A DNA stretch of 64,000 nt from Streptomyces sp. MH60. GTDB taxonomy: Bacteria; Actinomycetota; Actinomycetes; Streptomycetales; Streptomycetaceae. The notes under the pieces were generated by a model. That model did not search any database, was not told the origin of the DNA, and was given only the letters and a program-made list of their open reading frames with translations. The DNA lies in NCBI RefSeq assembly GCF_002939385.1, contig NZ_MULI01000007.1:62001-126000 (forward strand), read 5' to 3'. Shown here piece by piece: positions 1-7,337 of this stretch. How positions within the stretch are numbered: the stretch's first letter is position 1; each line of letters opens with the position of its first letter. Position numbers and translations under genes: made by a program.

Positions 1-217
1 TCTGGTCGCCGATCCGGCCACGCTGGGCCTCCCCCTTGGCGCGGGCCAGCAGCAGGGCGGTGCCCGCGCCCGGATCTCCGGGCTCGACGACGACCCAGCG
101 GGAGCCGTCGGGCCGGGGCGTGTCCTCGGCGAGGCGGAAGCCGAGGGCCTCGGTGTAGAAGCGGATCGCCTCGTCGTAGTCGTCGACGACGAGGGCGACC
201 AGGGCGATGCGTGTCAT
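1..217 (-). CDS. VOC (glyoxalase/bleomycin-resistance fold) protein, C-terminus outside window
   Basis: The gene reads leftward from the ATG at 217 and runs off the window, so only about 72 N-terminal residues are seen. They begin MTRIALVALVVDDYDEAIRF, the first beta-alpha unit of the vicinal oxygen chelate fold, where a metal-binding or substrate residue normally follows the first strand. The next part (FRLAEDTPRP, then WVVVEPGDP) is the usual second strand pair. VOC proteins include glyoxalase I, ring-cleavage dioxygenases and drug-binding proteins, and the substrate cannot be assigned here. It is divergently spaced from nothing: the downstream aldo/keto reductase lies on the same strand 139 bp upstream. 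A TACGTA-centred near-palindrome (252-265) lies just upstream of the start. Confidence 0.85.
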   Translation of the reverse strand, partial: MTRIALVALVVDDYDEAIRFYTEALGFRLAEDTPRPDGSRWVVVEPGDPGAGTALLLARAKGEAQRGRIGDQ

Positions 218-251
218 CGGCACCTTCCGGGACGGGCGATTGACGGGAGAG

Positions 252-265
252 GTTATACGTAAAAC
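252..265. promoter_or_regulatory. Near-palindrome upstream of the VOC gene
   Basis: GTTATACGTAAAAC matches its own reverse complement except at one symmetric base pair. It is AT-rich in a very GC-rich setting and lies 35-48 bp before the start of the leftward VOC gene, where an operator or -10 region would sit. No regulator gene is adjacent, so the binding protein is unknown. Confidence 0.35.
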
Positions 266-356
266 TCCCCGGACGCCAAGTCCCGCCCGAGACCGGGGGC
301 CGTGCGGCGGGCGGACGGCGCCCTATGGCGGGCGCGCGGCGGTCCTATGGCGGGCG

Positions 357-1256
357 TCAGCCCTTGCGGGCTCCGTCTAGCCGCGCCAGGTCCGCGTCGG
401 TGAGGCGCAGCGCGCCCGCGGCGACGTTCTCCGCGAGGTGGTCCGGGTTGCCGGTGCCGGGGATGGCCAGGACGTTCGGGCCCTGGTGCAGGGTCCAGGC
501 GATCCTCACCTGCGCGGGGGTCGCTCCGTGCGCCCGGGCCACCGCGCGCACCTCCTCCTCGTGGGCGGTGCCGGCGCCCCGCGGTCCGGCCTCGCCGGCG
601 ATGGCGTAGAACGGCACGAAAGCGATGCCCTGGGCGCGGCACTGGTCGAGGAGCGCGTCGGTGGCGGGGTCGTGGAAGCCGAGTCCGTACCGGTTCTGGA
701 CGCTCACCACCGGCGCGATGGCCTGCGCCTCGGCCAGGTGCCGGGGCTCCACGTCGGACAGGGCGAGGTGGCGGATCAGTCCCGCCTCGCGCAGCCCGGC
801 CAGGGCGCCGAAGTGCTCGGCGATCGAGTCCTGGCGCATGCGTCGCAGGTAGACGACGTCGAGGTGGTCCCGGCCGAGCTGGCGCAGGTTCTCCTCGACG
901 TGGGCGCGCAGGTCCTCGGGGCGGGCGGAGGTGCCCCACTCCCCCGACCAGTCGCGGTACGGGCCGACCTTGGTGGCGACGACCAGGTCGTCGGCGTAGG
1001 GCGCGAGCGCGCTGTTGATCAGTTCGTTGGCGGAGCGCAGGGAGGAGAAGTAGAAGGCGGCGGTGTCGATGTGGTTGACGCCGAGTTCGACGGCCCGGCG
1101 CAGCACGGCGAGGGAGCGCCCGCGGTCGCTCGGGGTGCCGAGGTGGAAGGCGGCGCTGCCCGTCAGCCGCATCGCGCCGAAGCCGACGCGCCGGACGGGC
1201 AGGTCGCCGAGGTGCCAGGTGCCCGCGGACTCCGCGGTGATCGTTTCCGAGGTCAT
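357..1256 (-). CDS. Aldo/keto reductase family oxidoreductase
   Basis: This 299-residue protein is a typical-length NADPH-dependent aldo/keto reductase acting on an unknown carbonyl substrate in the cytoplasm. It has the GFGAMRLTG opening strand, the active-site Asp in HIDTAAFYF, the VATKVG strand with the catalytic Lys, the NRYGLG segment, and the C-terminal NADPH-binding stretch AIPGTGNPDHLAEN. I start it at the ATG at 1256 (MTSETI); a further in-frame codon upstream adds six residues with no better ribosome site. It ends 139 bp before the VOC gene and starts 28 bp from the end of the chitinase gene, all leftward. Co-transcription with the chitinase is possible but not shown. Confidence 0.9.
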   Translation of the reverse strand: MTSETITAESAGTWHLGDLPVRRVGFGAMRLTGSAAFHLGTPSDRGRSLAVLRRAVELGVNHIDTAAFYFSSLRSANELINSALAPYADDLVVATKVGPYRDWSGEWGTSARPEDLRAHVEENLRQLGRDHLDVVYLRRMRQDSIAEHFGALAGLREAGLIRHLALSDVEPRHLAEAQAIAPVVSVQNRYGLGFHDPATDALLDQCRAQGIAFVPFYAIAGEAGPRGAGTAHEEEVRAVARAHGATPAQVRIAWTLHQGPNVLAIPGTGNPDHLAENVAAGALRLTDADLARLDGARKG

Positions 1257-1284
1257 CGGCGGAGTTTCGCACACCCGGCAGGGG

Positions 1285-2175
1285 TCAGCAGTACAGGTTC
1301 GCGCCCGGGGAGACGCCGAGGATCTGGCTGAACTGCTGGTACTTGGTGACCCGGCTCTGGACCTGCGCGGGGTTCCTGCCGTCGCACTCCAGGGAGCCGT
1401 TGATGGAGCGGATGGTCTGGCCGAATCCGGCGCCGTTGACCATCGCGTTGTGCGGGGTCATGGTGCCGGGCCCGGACTGGGTGTTCCAGTACCACAGGCC
1501 GGTCTTCCAGGCCACGGCCGCGTCGTTCTGCACCAGCCAGGGGTTGCCCAGCAGGTCGATGCCGAGCGCGTCGCCCGCGGCCTTGTAGTTGAAGTTCCAG
1601 CTGAGCTGGATCGGCCCGCGCCCGTAGTAGGCGGCCTGGCCGGCCGGGCAGCCGTAGGGCTGGTTCCAGTCGCAGTAGTGCGGGTAGTTGGCGGTGTTCT
1701 GCTCGACGATGTGCACCAGTCCGCCGGTCTCGTGGCTGACGTTGGCGAGGAAGGCCGCGGCCTCCTGCTTCTTGGTGGTGTCGCTGCCGGTGTTGGCGAA
1801 GCCGGGGTAGGCGCTGAGCGCGGCGGTGAGGCCGCTGTAGGTGTAGAAGGAGTTCCGGCCCGGGAACATCTGGTTGAACTGGGCCTCGCTGACCACGAAG
1901 TTGCCGACCGGCGTCTGCGAACCGCCGTCGCAGGCGAACGGGTCCCAGTACCAGGTGCTGATGAGCGGGTCGTAGCCCGGGTTGGCGTGCTCGGCGATGT
2001 AGGCCTTGCCGTCGGTGTAGCGGACGATGTCGCCGGTGTTGTAGTTCGCGTCGGCCGACCAGGCGGGGTAGCTCGAACACGCGGCGGCGGAGGCCTCGTC
2101 GGCGGGCATGAGCAACGGCACTGCGCCCGCGAGCGCGAGTGCGGTCACCACGGCGGATATACGGCGCCTCGACAC
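1285..2175 (-). CDS. chiF: Secreted family 19 chitinase with N-terminal chitin-binding module
   Basis: This enzyme hydrolyses chitin outside the cell. From the GTG at 2175, which has an AGGAGA site nine bases upstream, the protein is 296 residues. Residues 1-31 are a signal peptide (RRR, hydrophobic core, then Ala-rich cleavage site). Residues 33-82 form a small CBM5/12-type module rich in Trp and Tyr, and about 90-296 the GH19 catalytic domain. The two catalytic acids are Glu149 in SHETGG and Glu158 in VHIVEQ, matching the spacing known for Streptomyces griseus ChiC. Two DasR-like operators lie in the promoter (2314-2344), so induction by chitin breakdown products is likely. The symbol is assigned from family and position near nsdB and chpB-like genes, from memory of S. 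coelicolor, and could be a paralogue. Confidence 0.93.
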   Translation of the reverse strand: MSRRRISAVVTALALAGAVPLLMPADEASAAACSSYPAWSADANYNTGDIVRYTDGKAYIAEHANPGYDPLISTWYWDPFACDGGSQTPVGNFVVSEAQFNQMFPGRNSFYTYSGLTAALSAYPGFANTGSDTTKKQEAAAFLANVSHETGGLVHIVEQNTANYPHYCDWNQPYGCPAGQAAYYGRGPIQLSWNFNYKAAGDALGIDLLGNPWLVQNDAAVAWKTGLWYWNTQSGPGTMTPHNAMVNGAGFGQTIRSINGSLECDGRNPAQVQSRVTKYQQFSQILGVSPGANLYC

Positions 2176-2313
2176 AGGTCTGTCTCCTTCTGCGGAGCAC
2201 GGCCGCTCCCGTACCGGGGCAGGGCGGAGCGGAACCTTGTGCGCACGTGCCGGTCGGACCGGCCACGGCGTGGGGGCGGCCGTGGAGGGGGGTGTGGGGC
2301 ACACTCAACCGCG

Positions 2314-2344
2314 TTGGTCTGTACCAGTCAAGGGTGTAGACCAA
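2314..2344 (-). promoter_or_regulatory. Pair of DasR-like operators in the chitinase promoter
   Basis: TGGTCTGTACCA (2315-2326) and, on the minus strand, TTGGTCTACACC (2333-2344) both resemble the DasR consensus ACTGGTCTAGACCACT. A -35-like TTGACT on the minus strand (2326-2331) abuts the first box, so a bound GntR-type repressor would block the promoter. DasR control of chitinase genes by amino-sugar phosphates is established in Streptomyces. Its use at these two boxes is inferred. Confidence 0.7.
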
Positions 2345-2457
2345 TCCAATCCGACTGGCCTGTCGCGGAGTTGACACAGGGGCGTGCGGGGCCGACGGGC
2401 CGGCCCTGCGCCCCGTCGCGCCCCGTCTCGCTCCGTCGCGCCCTGTCTCGCCCCGTC

Positions 2458-3606
2458 CTAGACGGCGACCGGCAACGGCACCGCGTCGTGGCCGGCCGGT
2501 GTCCGGGCCGGGTGGCGCCACAGTCCCCGGCGGGCGAGGCGCGGCAGGACGCCCTCGCCGAACCAGTAGGCCTCCTCCAGGTGCGGGTAGCCGGAGAGGA
2601 CGAACTCGTCGACGCCCAGGGCGTGGTACTCGGCGATCCGGTCCGCGACCTCCTCGTGGCTGCCGACCAGGGCGGTGCCCGCGCCGCCGCGCACCAGACC
2701 GATACCGGCCCACAGGTTGGGGTGGATCTCCAGAGCGTCGCGGGACCCGCCGTGCAGCGCGAGCATGCGGCGCTGCCCCTCGGACTCGCTGCGGGCGAGG
2801 CCGGCCTGCACGGCTCGTACGGTCTCCGGGTCGAAGCCGTCGAGCAGCCGGTGCGCCTCGGCCCAGGCCTGCTCCGCGGTGTCCCGGGTGATGACGTGCA
2901 GCCGGATGCCGAACCGCAGCGTACGGCCCTCCTTCGCGGCCAGGGCTCGCTGCCGGGCGATCTTGGCGGCCACCTGCTCGGGCGGTTCGCCCCAGGTGAG
3001 GTACACGTCGGCGTACCGGGCGGCGACCTCTCCGGCGACGGCGGAGGAGCCGCCGAAGTACACCTCGGGCACGGGATCGGGCACCCGCACGAGCTTCGCG
3101 TCCTCCACCCGGAGGTGCTCGCCGCTCAGGTCCACCGTCCGGCCCGCCCACAACTCCCGTACGACGTGCAGGAATTCGCCGGTACGGCGGTAACGGGCGT
3201 CCTTGTCCAGGAAGTCCCCGTAGGCCCGCTGCTCGCGGCTCTCGCCGCCCGTGACGACGTTGAGCAGGAGCCGTCCGCCGGTCTGCCGCTGGAAGGTGGA
3301 CGCCATCTGCGCGGCCAGCGTGGGCGAGACGAAGCCGGGGCGGAACGCGACCAGGAACTTCAGGCGTTCGGTCGCCTGGGAGACCATCGCGGTGGTCAGC
3401 CACGCGTCCTCGCACCAGGCACCGGTGGGGGTGAGCGCGGCGACGAAGCCGAGGTCCTCGGCGGCGCGGGCGATCTGGGTCAGATAGGCCACGGTCGGCG
3501 GCCGGTTGCGCCCGGAGTCGGTGGCCGGGGCGCCGTGGCCGCCCCCGACGACATCGCGGCTGTCACCGCTGGTGGGCAGGAACCAGTGGAAGGTCAGGCT
3601 CGACAC
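2458..3606 (-). CDS. ssuD: FMNH2-dependent alkanesulfonate monooxygenase
   Basis: SsuD cleaves alkanesulfonates to aldehyde and sulfite using reduced FMN, releasing sulfur when sulfate is scarce. The 382-residue product starts VSSLTFHWFLPTSGD and keeps close matches to E. coli SsuD, recalled from memory, throughout: FGIRLHVI, LYLTWGEPPE, the stretch NLWAGIGLVRGGAGTAL, and the C-terminal LSGYPHLEEAY. I take the GTG at 3606; a longer frame to 3693 adds a low-complexity Pro/Arg stretch absent from the family. It lies 123 bp downstream of ssuE, which supplies FMNH2, and both follow a cysteine-containing leader peptide. No ssuABC transporter genes are present, so uptake must be encoded elsewhere. 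Confidence 0.92.
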   Translation of the reverse strand: MSSLTFHWFLPTSGDSRDVVGGGHGAPATDSGRNRPPTVAYLTQIARAAEDLGFVAALTPTGAWCEDAWLTTAMVSQATERLKFLVAFRPGFVSPTLAAQMASTFQRQTGGRLLLNVVTGGESREQRAYGDFLDKDARYRRTGEFLHVVRELWAGRTVDLSGEHLRVEDAKLVRVPDPVPEVYFGGSSAVAGEVAARYADVYLTWGEPPEQVAAKIARQRALAAKEGRTLRFGIRLHVITRDTAEQAWAEAHRLLDGFDPETVRAVQAGLARSESEGQRRMLALHGGSRDALEIHPNLWAGIGLVRGGAGTALVGSHEEVADRIAEYHALGVDEFVLSGYPHLEEAYWFGEGVLPRLARRGLWRHPARTPAGHDAVPLPVAV

Positions 3607-3729
3607 GGGTCTCCGTTCAGGGTGCGGTCGGTCGGTGCGGGGCGGGACGGCCCCGTGGGTGCGGCGAGGGGCGGGCGGGGCCTCGGGCGTCATGGCCCGG
3701 CGCTGCCCGCCGGGGGCGTCGCGGGTCGT

Positions 3730-4308
3730 TCAGCTCGCCGCGGCCAGCGCGGGGAGCGTCGGCACGGGGACGGCCGGGCGGGCGGCCAGGGCCGCCGAGA
3801 ACTGGTCGACCACGTGGGCGAGGGCCTCCGCGGCACCCGGGGCGACGGTGACCGTGCCGTCCTCGTGGGCCGTGATGTCCCGGTCCAGGGTGAACCAGCC
3901 CTGCACGACGTGCGCCGCGCCCATGGAGTTGAGCACCGGGCGGAGCGCGTAGTCGATGGCCAGGACATGGGCGGTGGAACCCCCGGTGGCGAGCGGCAGC
4001 ACCGTCTTGCCGGTGAGGGCGTACTGCGGAAGGAGGTCGAGCAGGGCCTTCAGGACCCCGGAGTACGACGCCTTGTAGACGGGCGTACCGACGACGACTC
4101 CCTCGGCCCGGGCGAACAGTTCGGCGGCCCCGGTGATCGCGGGATGACCGAAGTCCGCGCCGAGCAGGGCCTCGGCGGGGACGGTGCGGACGTCGAGCGG
4201 TATCACCTCGTGCCCCCGCGCGGTGAGGCGGTCGTCGAGGTGGCGCAGCAGCCGGTTGGTGCGGGAGGAGGCGGAGGGACTGCCGGAGACGGACAGGACG
4301 GTGGCCAT
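3730..4308 (-). CDS. ssuE: NAD(P)H-dependent FMN reductase of the sulfonate pair
   Basis: SsuE reduces FMN with NAD(P)H and hands it to SsuD. The 192-residue flavodoxin-fold protein has the phosphate-binding loop SGSPSASSRTNRLL near the N-terminus, the GTPVYKASYSGVLKALLD motif around residues 95-112 that binds the isoalloxazine region in this family, and LPLATGGS. Length and order fit SsuE/NADPH-dependent FMN reductases. It starts at the ATG at 4308 and is first of the two-gene ssuED unit. The 205 bp between it and the leader peptide (4514-4597) would hold any attenuator. A general FMN reductase is the alternative, but the position before ssuD argues against that. Confidence 0.92.
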   Translation of the reverse strand: MATVLSVSGSPSASSRTNRLLRHLDDRLTARGHEVIPLDVRTVPAEALLGADFGHPAITGAAELFARAEGVVVGTPVYKASYSGVLKALLDLLPQYALTGKTVLPLATGGSTAHVLAIDYALRPVLNSMGAAHVVQGWFTLDRDITAHEDGTVTVAPGAAEALAHVVDQFSAALAARPAVPVPTLPALAAAS

Positions 4309-4513
4309 GGGTCCTCTTTTCGGGGGTCCGCGGTGGGCGGGCGCGGCGGCATGCCCGGCGGAGCCCCCAGCGGGGGTACGTCGACCGGGACATGGGCGGG
4401 CAGCGGGCCCAACCGGCCGCGGTGCGGCCGGGTTCAGGTGATGCGGGACGTCGCGCGCGGGACGGTGCCGGGCCGGTGCGGCGAGGGCGCGACGAGGCGG
4501 CGGATCGGCGGGA

Positions 4514-4597
4514 TCAGGCCGCGGTGCGACAGGAGGCGCTGGAGACGCGCGCGAGGTCGACGTGGCGTCGCCGCGTGAGATCCGGTCGCGTGGTCAT
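4514..4597 (-). CDS. Putative cysteine-responsive leader peptide upstream of ssuED
   Basis: A 27-codon reading frame from the ATG at 4597 encodes MTTRPDLTRRRHVDLARVSS followed by ASCRTAA. It matches the short actinobacterial leader peptides that carry an RRHVDL...RVSSA.C core and sit before sulfur-assimilation genes. The single Cys falls five codons from the stop, where ribosome stalling on scarce Cys-tRNA would act. The distance to ssuE is 205 bp on the same strand. The family resemblance and position are seen; attenuation of ssuED by cysteine supply is inferred from mycobacterial precedent for cysteine leader peptides. The frame is too short to be judged by codon use alone. Confidence 0.7.
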   Translation of the reverse strand: MTTRPDLTRRRHVDLARVSSASCRTAA

Positions 4598-4738
4598 GCC
4601 GACGATCGTGGCAGCCGCGCTGGAGGACGGTCAAGGAGAACCGGAGCCGTCTCACGTCCCGGTCACCGGAATTCACATGGGTGTGACAAAGCGGGCCGTC
4701 AGAATCCTGACCCGCCCACCACTACACATAAGGGAGAA

Positions 4739-4759
4739 ATAAGAGCACAATGCTCTTAT
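4739..4759. promoter_or_regulatory. AT-rich perfect inverted repeat upstream of SPW protein gene
   Basis: ATAAGAGCA and TGCTCTTAT are perfect 9-bp arms separated by CAA. The site is strikingly AT-rich for this genome and lies 60-80 bp before the ATG of the SPW membrane protein gene. It could be an operator or part of the 5' leader. No regulator with a known matching site is nearby. Confidence 0.45.
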
Positions 4760-4819
4760 ACGGCGCTACCGCACACCGCACCAGAAGCGGTCGGCCCCGC
4801 AAGTCAAAGGAGACGACTC

Positions 4820-5263
4820 ATGGCCAACGTCTCGCACTCCCGAGGTGACATCACCGGCCACCCGGACGCCCCGGAGATGCAGGCGCGCTACGCGCGCGTG
4901 CTCGGTGGTCGCGACGTGGCACTCGTGGACGGGCCGGTGTTCCTGCTCGGCCTCTACTGTGCCGTGTCCCCGTGGATACTCCACTTCACCACCAGCCAGC
5001 CCTCACTCGTGGCCCACAATCTGATCGTGGGCATCGCCATCGGTCTGCTGGCCCTCGGATTCACCCGCGCCCCGGAGCGCATGTACGGCCTCAGCTGGGC
5101 CATGTGCGCGATCGGAGTCTGGATGATCATCTCGCCCTGGATCGTCGGCACGAGCCCGGACGCCGGTGTCATCTGGAACAACATCGTCATCGGCGCCCTG
5201 GCCTTGATTCTGGGCATGGTCTGCGCCGGAACGGCGGCGCGGAGCGCGCCACGCAGGCCCTAG
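4820..5263 (+). CDS. SPW-repeat integral membrane protein
   Basis: This 147-residue membrane protein has two copies of the Ser-Pro-Trp motif that names the family: SPWILHF near residue 54 and SPWIVG near residue 113, each within a hydrophobic helix. Four helices are apparent, at about 34-54, 63-82, 89-112 and 122-140. The N-terminal 30 residues are polar and probably cytoplasmic. The start is the ATG at 4820 behind AAAGGAGA. SPW proteins are common in actinobacteria and some proteobacteria; their function is not established. It precedes a GlsB-type small membrane protein, suggesting a stress-linked pair, though a hairpin at 5284-5316 separates them. Confidence 0.9.
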   Translation: MANVSHSRGDITGHPDAPEMQARYARVLGGRDVALVDGPVFLLGLYCAVSPWILHFTTSQPSLVAHNLIVGIAIGLLALGFTRAPERMYGLSWAMCAIGVWMIISPWIVGTSPDAGVIWNNIVIGALALILGMVCAGTAARSAPRRP

Positions 5264-5283
5264 ACGCACAGGAAGGAAACGGC

Positions 5284-5316
5284 ACGGGCCGGCCCCGCAC
5301 TCGCGGGCCGGCCCGT
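5284..5316 (+). terminator. Strong GC hairpin after the SPW gene
   Basis: ACGGGCCGGCCC (5284-5295) pairs with GGGCCGGCCCGT (5305-5316) over a nine-base loop. It starts 20 bp after the SPW stop codon. There is no clear U tract, as is common for Streptomyces terminators. Confidence 0.65.
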
Positions 5317-5405
5317 CGCCCGTGTCTCGTCCGCCCGCTTCGGACTGCACCCGTCCGCAGCGGGCAGACGCACTGCAGCGGAGATCCTGACGAAAAGGGG
5401 TGGAG

Positions 5406-5675
5406 ATGGAGATCGACGGCATAATCAGCGCCATCGTCATCGGTGTCGTCATCGGTGTGCTGGGCCGGCTGGTCGTTCCGGGGCGGCAGCGCATCGGCGT
5501 CCTGTGGACGATCCTCGTCGGCATCGTGGCGGCGCTCGTCGGCTCGGGGATCGCCTCGGCGTTCGACGTGGCCGACACCGACGGCGTCGACTGGGTCGAG
5601 TGGCTCATCCAGATCGGCCTGGCCGCGGTCGGCGTGGCCGCGCTGGACCGGTCCCGGTCACGTCCGGGCCGATGA
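5406..5675 (+). CDS. GlsB/YeaQ/YmgE-family stress-associated membrane protein
   Basis: This 89-residue protein consists of three hydrophobic segments (about residues 7-27, 34-53 and 66-80) with glycine-rich helices. It has the typical family arrangement: an N-terminal Gly/Val helix, then LGRLVVPGRQRIGVLWTILV, which carries the family GR..PG pattern. I choose the ATG at 5406 behind AAAAGGGG rather than the GTG at 5400, which would overlap the ribosome site. Members in other bacteria are linked to general stress and surface integrity, but no biochemical role is known. The gene converges with the epimerase-like gene 11 bp downstream. Confidence 0.85.
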   Translation: MEIDGIISAIVIGVVIGVLGRLVVPGRQRIGVLWTILVGIVAALVGSGIASAFDVADTDGVDWVEWLIQIGLAAVGVAALDRSRSRPGR

Positions 5676-5686
5676 GGTGCTGACCG

Positions 5687-6646
5687 TCACCGGCTGCGGA
5701 GCCATGCCTCGTACCAGGTGACGGTCGCGTCCACGGTGTCCGTGAGCGGCGTCGGAGCCGCCTCGAAGAATCGCTCGAAGGCACTGGAGTCCATGATCTG
5801 CGGCTCCGTGTGCTGGTAGAACATCTCCTCGTACTCGGCCATCAACTGCTCGTCGAAGGGGCCGAAGGGGCGGGGCCGGTCCAGCACGACGACGTTCAGC
5901 GGACCGCCCACCCGCTTCTCGATCATCGCGTGGATCTCGCGCGTGCTGACGGCCGGCGCGGTCGGCAGGTGCCAGACGCGGCCGTCGCCGTCAGAACGCT
6001 CACCCAGGGTCGCGAGACCGGCCGCCACGTCCTGGATGCCGGTGTAGCTGTGCGGCAGATCGATGTCGCCCATCGCCACGACGTCCCCGCCGGTGAGCGC
6101 GCCGGGGAAGACGGCGGCGCCCAGGGACGAGTTGAGGACGCCGGGCCCGACGAAGTCGGCACTGCGGCCGAGGACCACGCGGGCCCGGCCGGACCGGTGG
6201 GCGGCGAGGTACCGCTCGTCCAGTTCGGCGCGCATCCGCCCCTTGCGGCTGGTCGCCTTCCAGGGGCTGTCCTCGGTCATCACCGCTCCCCCGGTCTCGC
6301 CGTACGGGTAGAGCGTGTCGAGCACCACCAGTCGGGCGCCGCTCGCCTCGACGGCGGCCAGGACGGCCTCCTGGACCCGGGGCATCACCTCGACCTGGAG
6401 GTGGTAGGCGACGTTGACGCAGTGGTACACGACGGCGGCGTCCCGTATGGCGGTACGGGCACCGTCGGCCGTGCCGACGTCGGCGGCGACCCGCTCGACG
6501 CCCTCGATCGCGGGGCCGGTGCCCGCGCGGTCCACCAGGCGGACGGGGTGACCCCTGCGCACCAGCTCACGGGCGAGTGCGGTGCCGGCGGGGCCGGATC
6601 CCAGGACGACGTGCGGGGCGGGCGGCTGCGGAGTGGCGGTGGACAT
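5687..6646 (-). CDS. NAD-dependent epimerase/dehydratase-family protein
   Basis: This 319-residue extended short-chain dehydrogenase has a dinucleotide-binding loop (VLGSGPAGTALARELVRRGH, residues 14-33) that departs from the usual GGxGxxG. The catalytic Tyr is probably that of DTLYPYG, with a lysine further on. The C-terminal half, with PHSYTGIQDVA and a late aromatic-rich tail, is the substrate lid. Close relatives are annotated only as epimerases or NmrA-like reductases, so the substrate is unknown. It is divergent from the deaminase gene, and a perfect 15-bp palindrome sits between them (6692-6706), suggesting one regulator for both. Confidence 0.85.
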   Translation of the reverse strand: MSTATPQPPAPHVVLGSGPAGTALARELVRRGHPVRLVDRAGTGPAIEGVERVAADVGTADGARTAIRDAAVVYHCVNVAYHLQVEVMPRVQEAVLAAVEASGARLVVLDTLYPYGETGGAVMTEDSPWKATSRKGRMRAELDERYLAAHRSGRARVVLGRSADFVGPGVLNSSLGAAVFPGALTGGDVVAMGDIDLPHSYTGIQDVAAGLATLGERSDGDGRVWHLPTAPAVSTREIHAMIEKRVGGPLNVVVLDRPRPFGPFDEQLMAEYEEMFYQHTEPQIMDSSAFERFFEAAPTPLTDTVDATVTWYEAWLRSR

Positions 6647-6691
6647 GGCGCTCCTCTTGTCTCGATCGCTGCGCTACTGTTACTCGCTTTC

Positions 6692-6706
6692 GTTAGAGAC
6701 TCTAAC
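6692..6706. promoter_or_regulatory. Perfect palindrome between divergent epimerase and deaminase genes
   Basis: GTTAGAG-A-CTCTAAC is a perfect inverted repeat in an AT-richer patch between two divergent genes, about 46 bp before the epimerase start and 98 bp before the deaminase start. It has the size of a TetR or MarR family operator. No such regulator gene is adjacent. Confidence 0.55.
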
Positions 6707-6803
6707 GCCCGTGATTATTGATAGCAAGGTGGCCGGGCCTGGGAGACAGGGGGACGGACCTAGGCTGGGCGGAATGATCGATTCACGAGGAGGGTGGTGC
6801 GCC

Positions 6804-7289
6804 ATGGCCGTGAAGGACGCCGAACTGCCACACCTGCGCCGTTGTGTGGAGCTGGCGGCCGAGGCACTGGAGGCCGGCGACGAGCCGTTCGGGTCGGTGC
6901 TGGTGGGCGGGGACGGCACGGTGCTGGCCGAGGACCACAACAGGGTGGCCTCCGGCGACCGGACCCGTCACCCGGAGTTCGAGCTCGCGCGCTGGGCCGC
7001 CGCCCGGCTGACCCCCGGGGAACGGGCCGCGGCCACGGTGTACACGTCGGGCGAGCACTGCCCGATGTGCGCCGCCGCACACGCGTGGGTGGGCCTGGGG
7101 CGCATCGTGTACGTCGCCTCGTCGGAGCAACTGGTGGCGTGGCTGACGGAGTGGGGTGTCCCGGCAGCACCGGTGCGGCCGCTCCCGGTGCGGGAGGTGG
7201 CGCCCGGCGTGACCGTGGAGGGCCCGGTGCCGCACCTCACGGAGGAGATCCACGCGTTGCACCGGCGCTTCCACGCGGGACGCGTCTGA
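6804..7289 (+). CDS. Zinc-dependent nucleoside/guanine deaminase-like protein
   Basis: This 161-residue protein belongs to the cytidine/deoxycytidylate/guanine deaminase superfamily. Its zinc site is visible as HPEFE (His ligand and catalytic Glu, residues 56-60) and EHCPMC (two Cys ligands, about residues 88-93). An EPFG segment near residue 31 shapes the pocket. The closest general type is the guanine-deaminase/nucleoside-deaminase group, but the usual HAE is HPE and the usual PCxxC is HCPMC, so the substrate is open. The ATG at 6804 is preceded by GAGGAGGG; an ATG at 6774 is possible. A convergent hairpin (7291-7331) follows the stop. Confidence 0.85.
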   Translation: MAVKDAELPHLRRCVELAAEALEAGDEPFGSVLVGGDGTVLAEDHNRVASGDRTRHPEFELARWAAARLTPGERAAATVYTSGEHCPMCAAAHAWVGLGRIVYVASSEQLVAWLTEWGVPAAPVRPLPVREVAPGVTVEGPVPHLTEEIHALHRRFHAGRV

Positions 7290-7290
7290 G

Positions 7291-7331
7291 CCGGGGCGCC
7301 CTCCCGTCCGGACGGCGGGCGGGCGCCCCGG
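7291..7331. terminator. Bidirectional hairpin between deaminase and chaplin genes
   Basis: CCGGGGCGCCC (7291-7301) pairs with GGGCGCCCCGG (7321-7331), and a second short stem (CCGTCC/GGACGG) lies inside. It fills the 48 bp between two converging stop codons, so it can end both transcripts. Confidence 0.8.
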
Positions 7332-7337
7332 CCGCGG

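Noticed and set aside
1063..4578. A 1171-codon plus-strand open frame over chiF, ssuD and ssuE
   Set aside because: It is an antisense shadow of real minus-strand genes with known motifs, a common artefact at this GC content.
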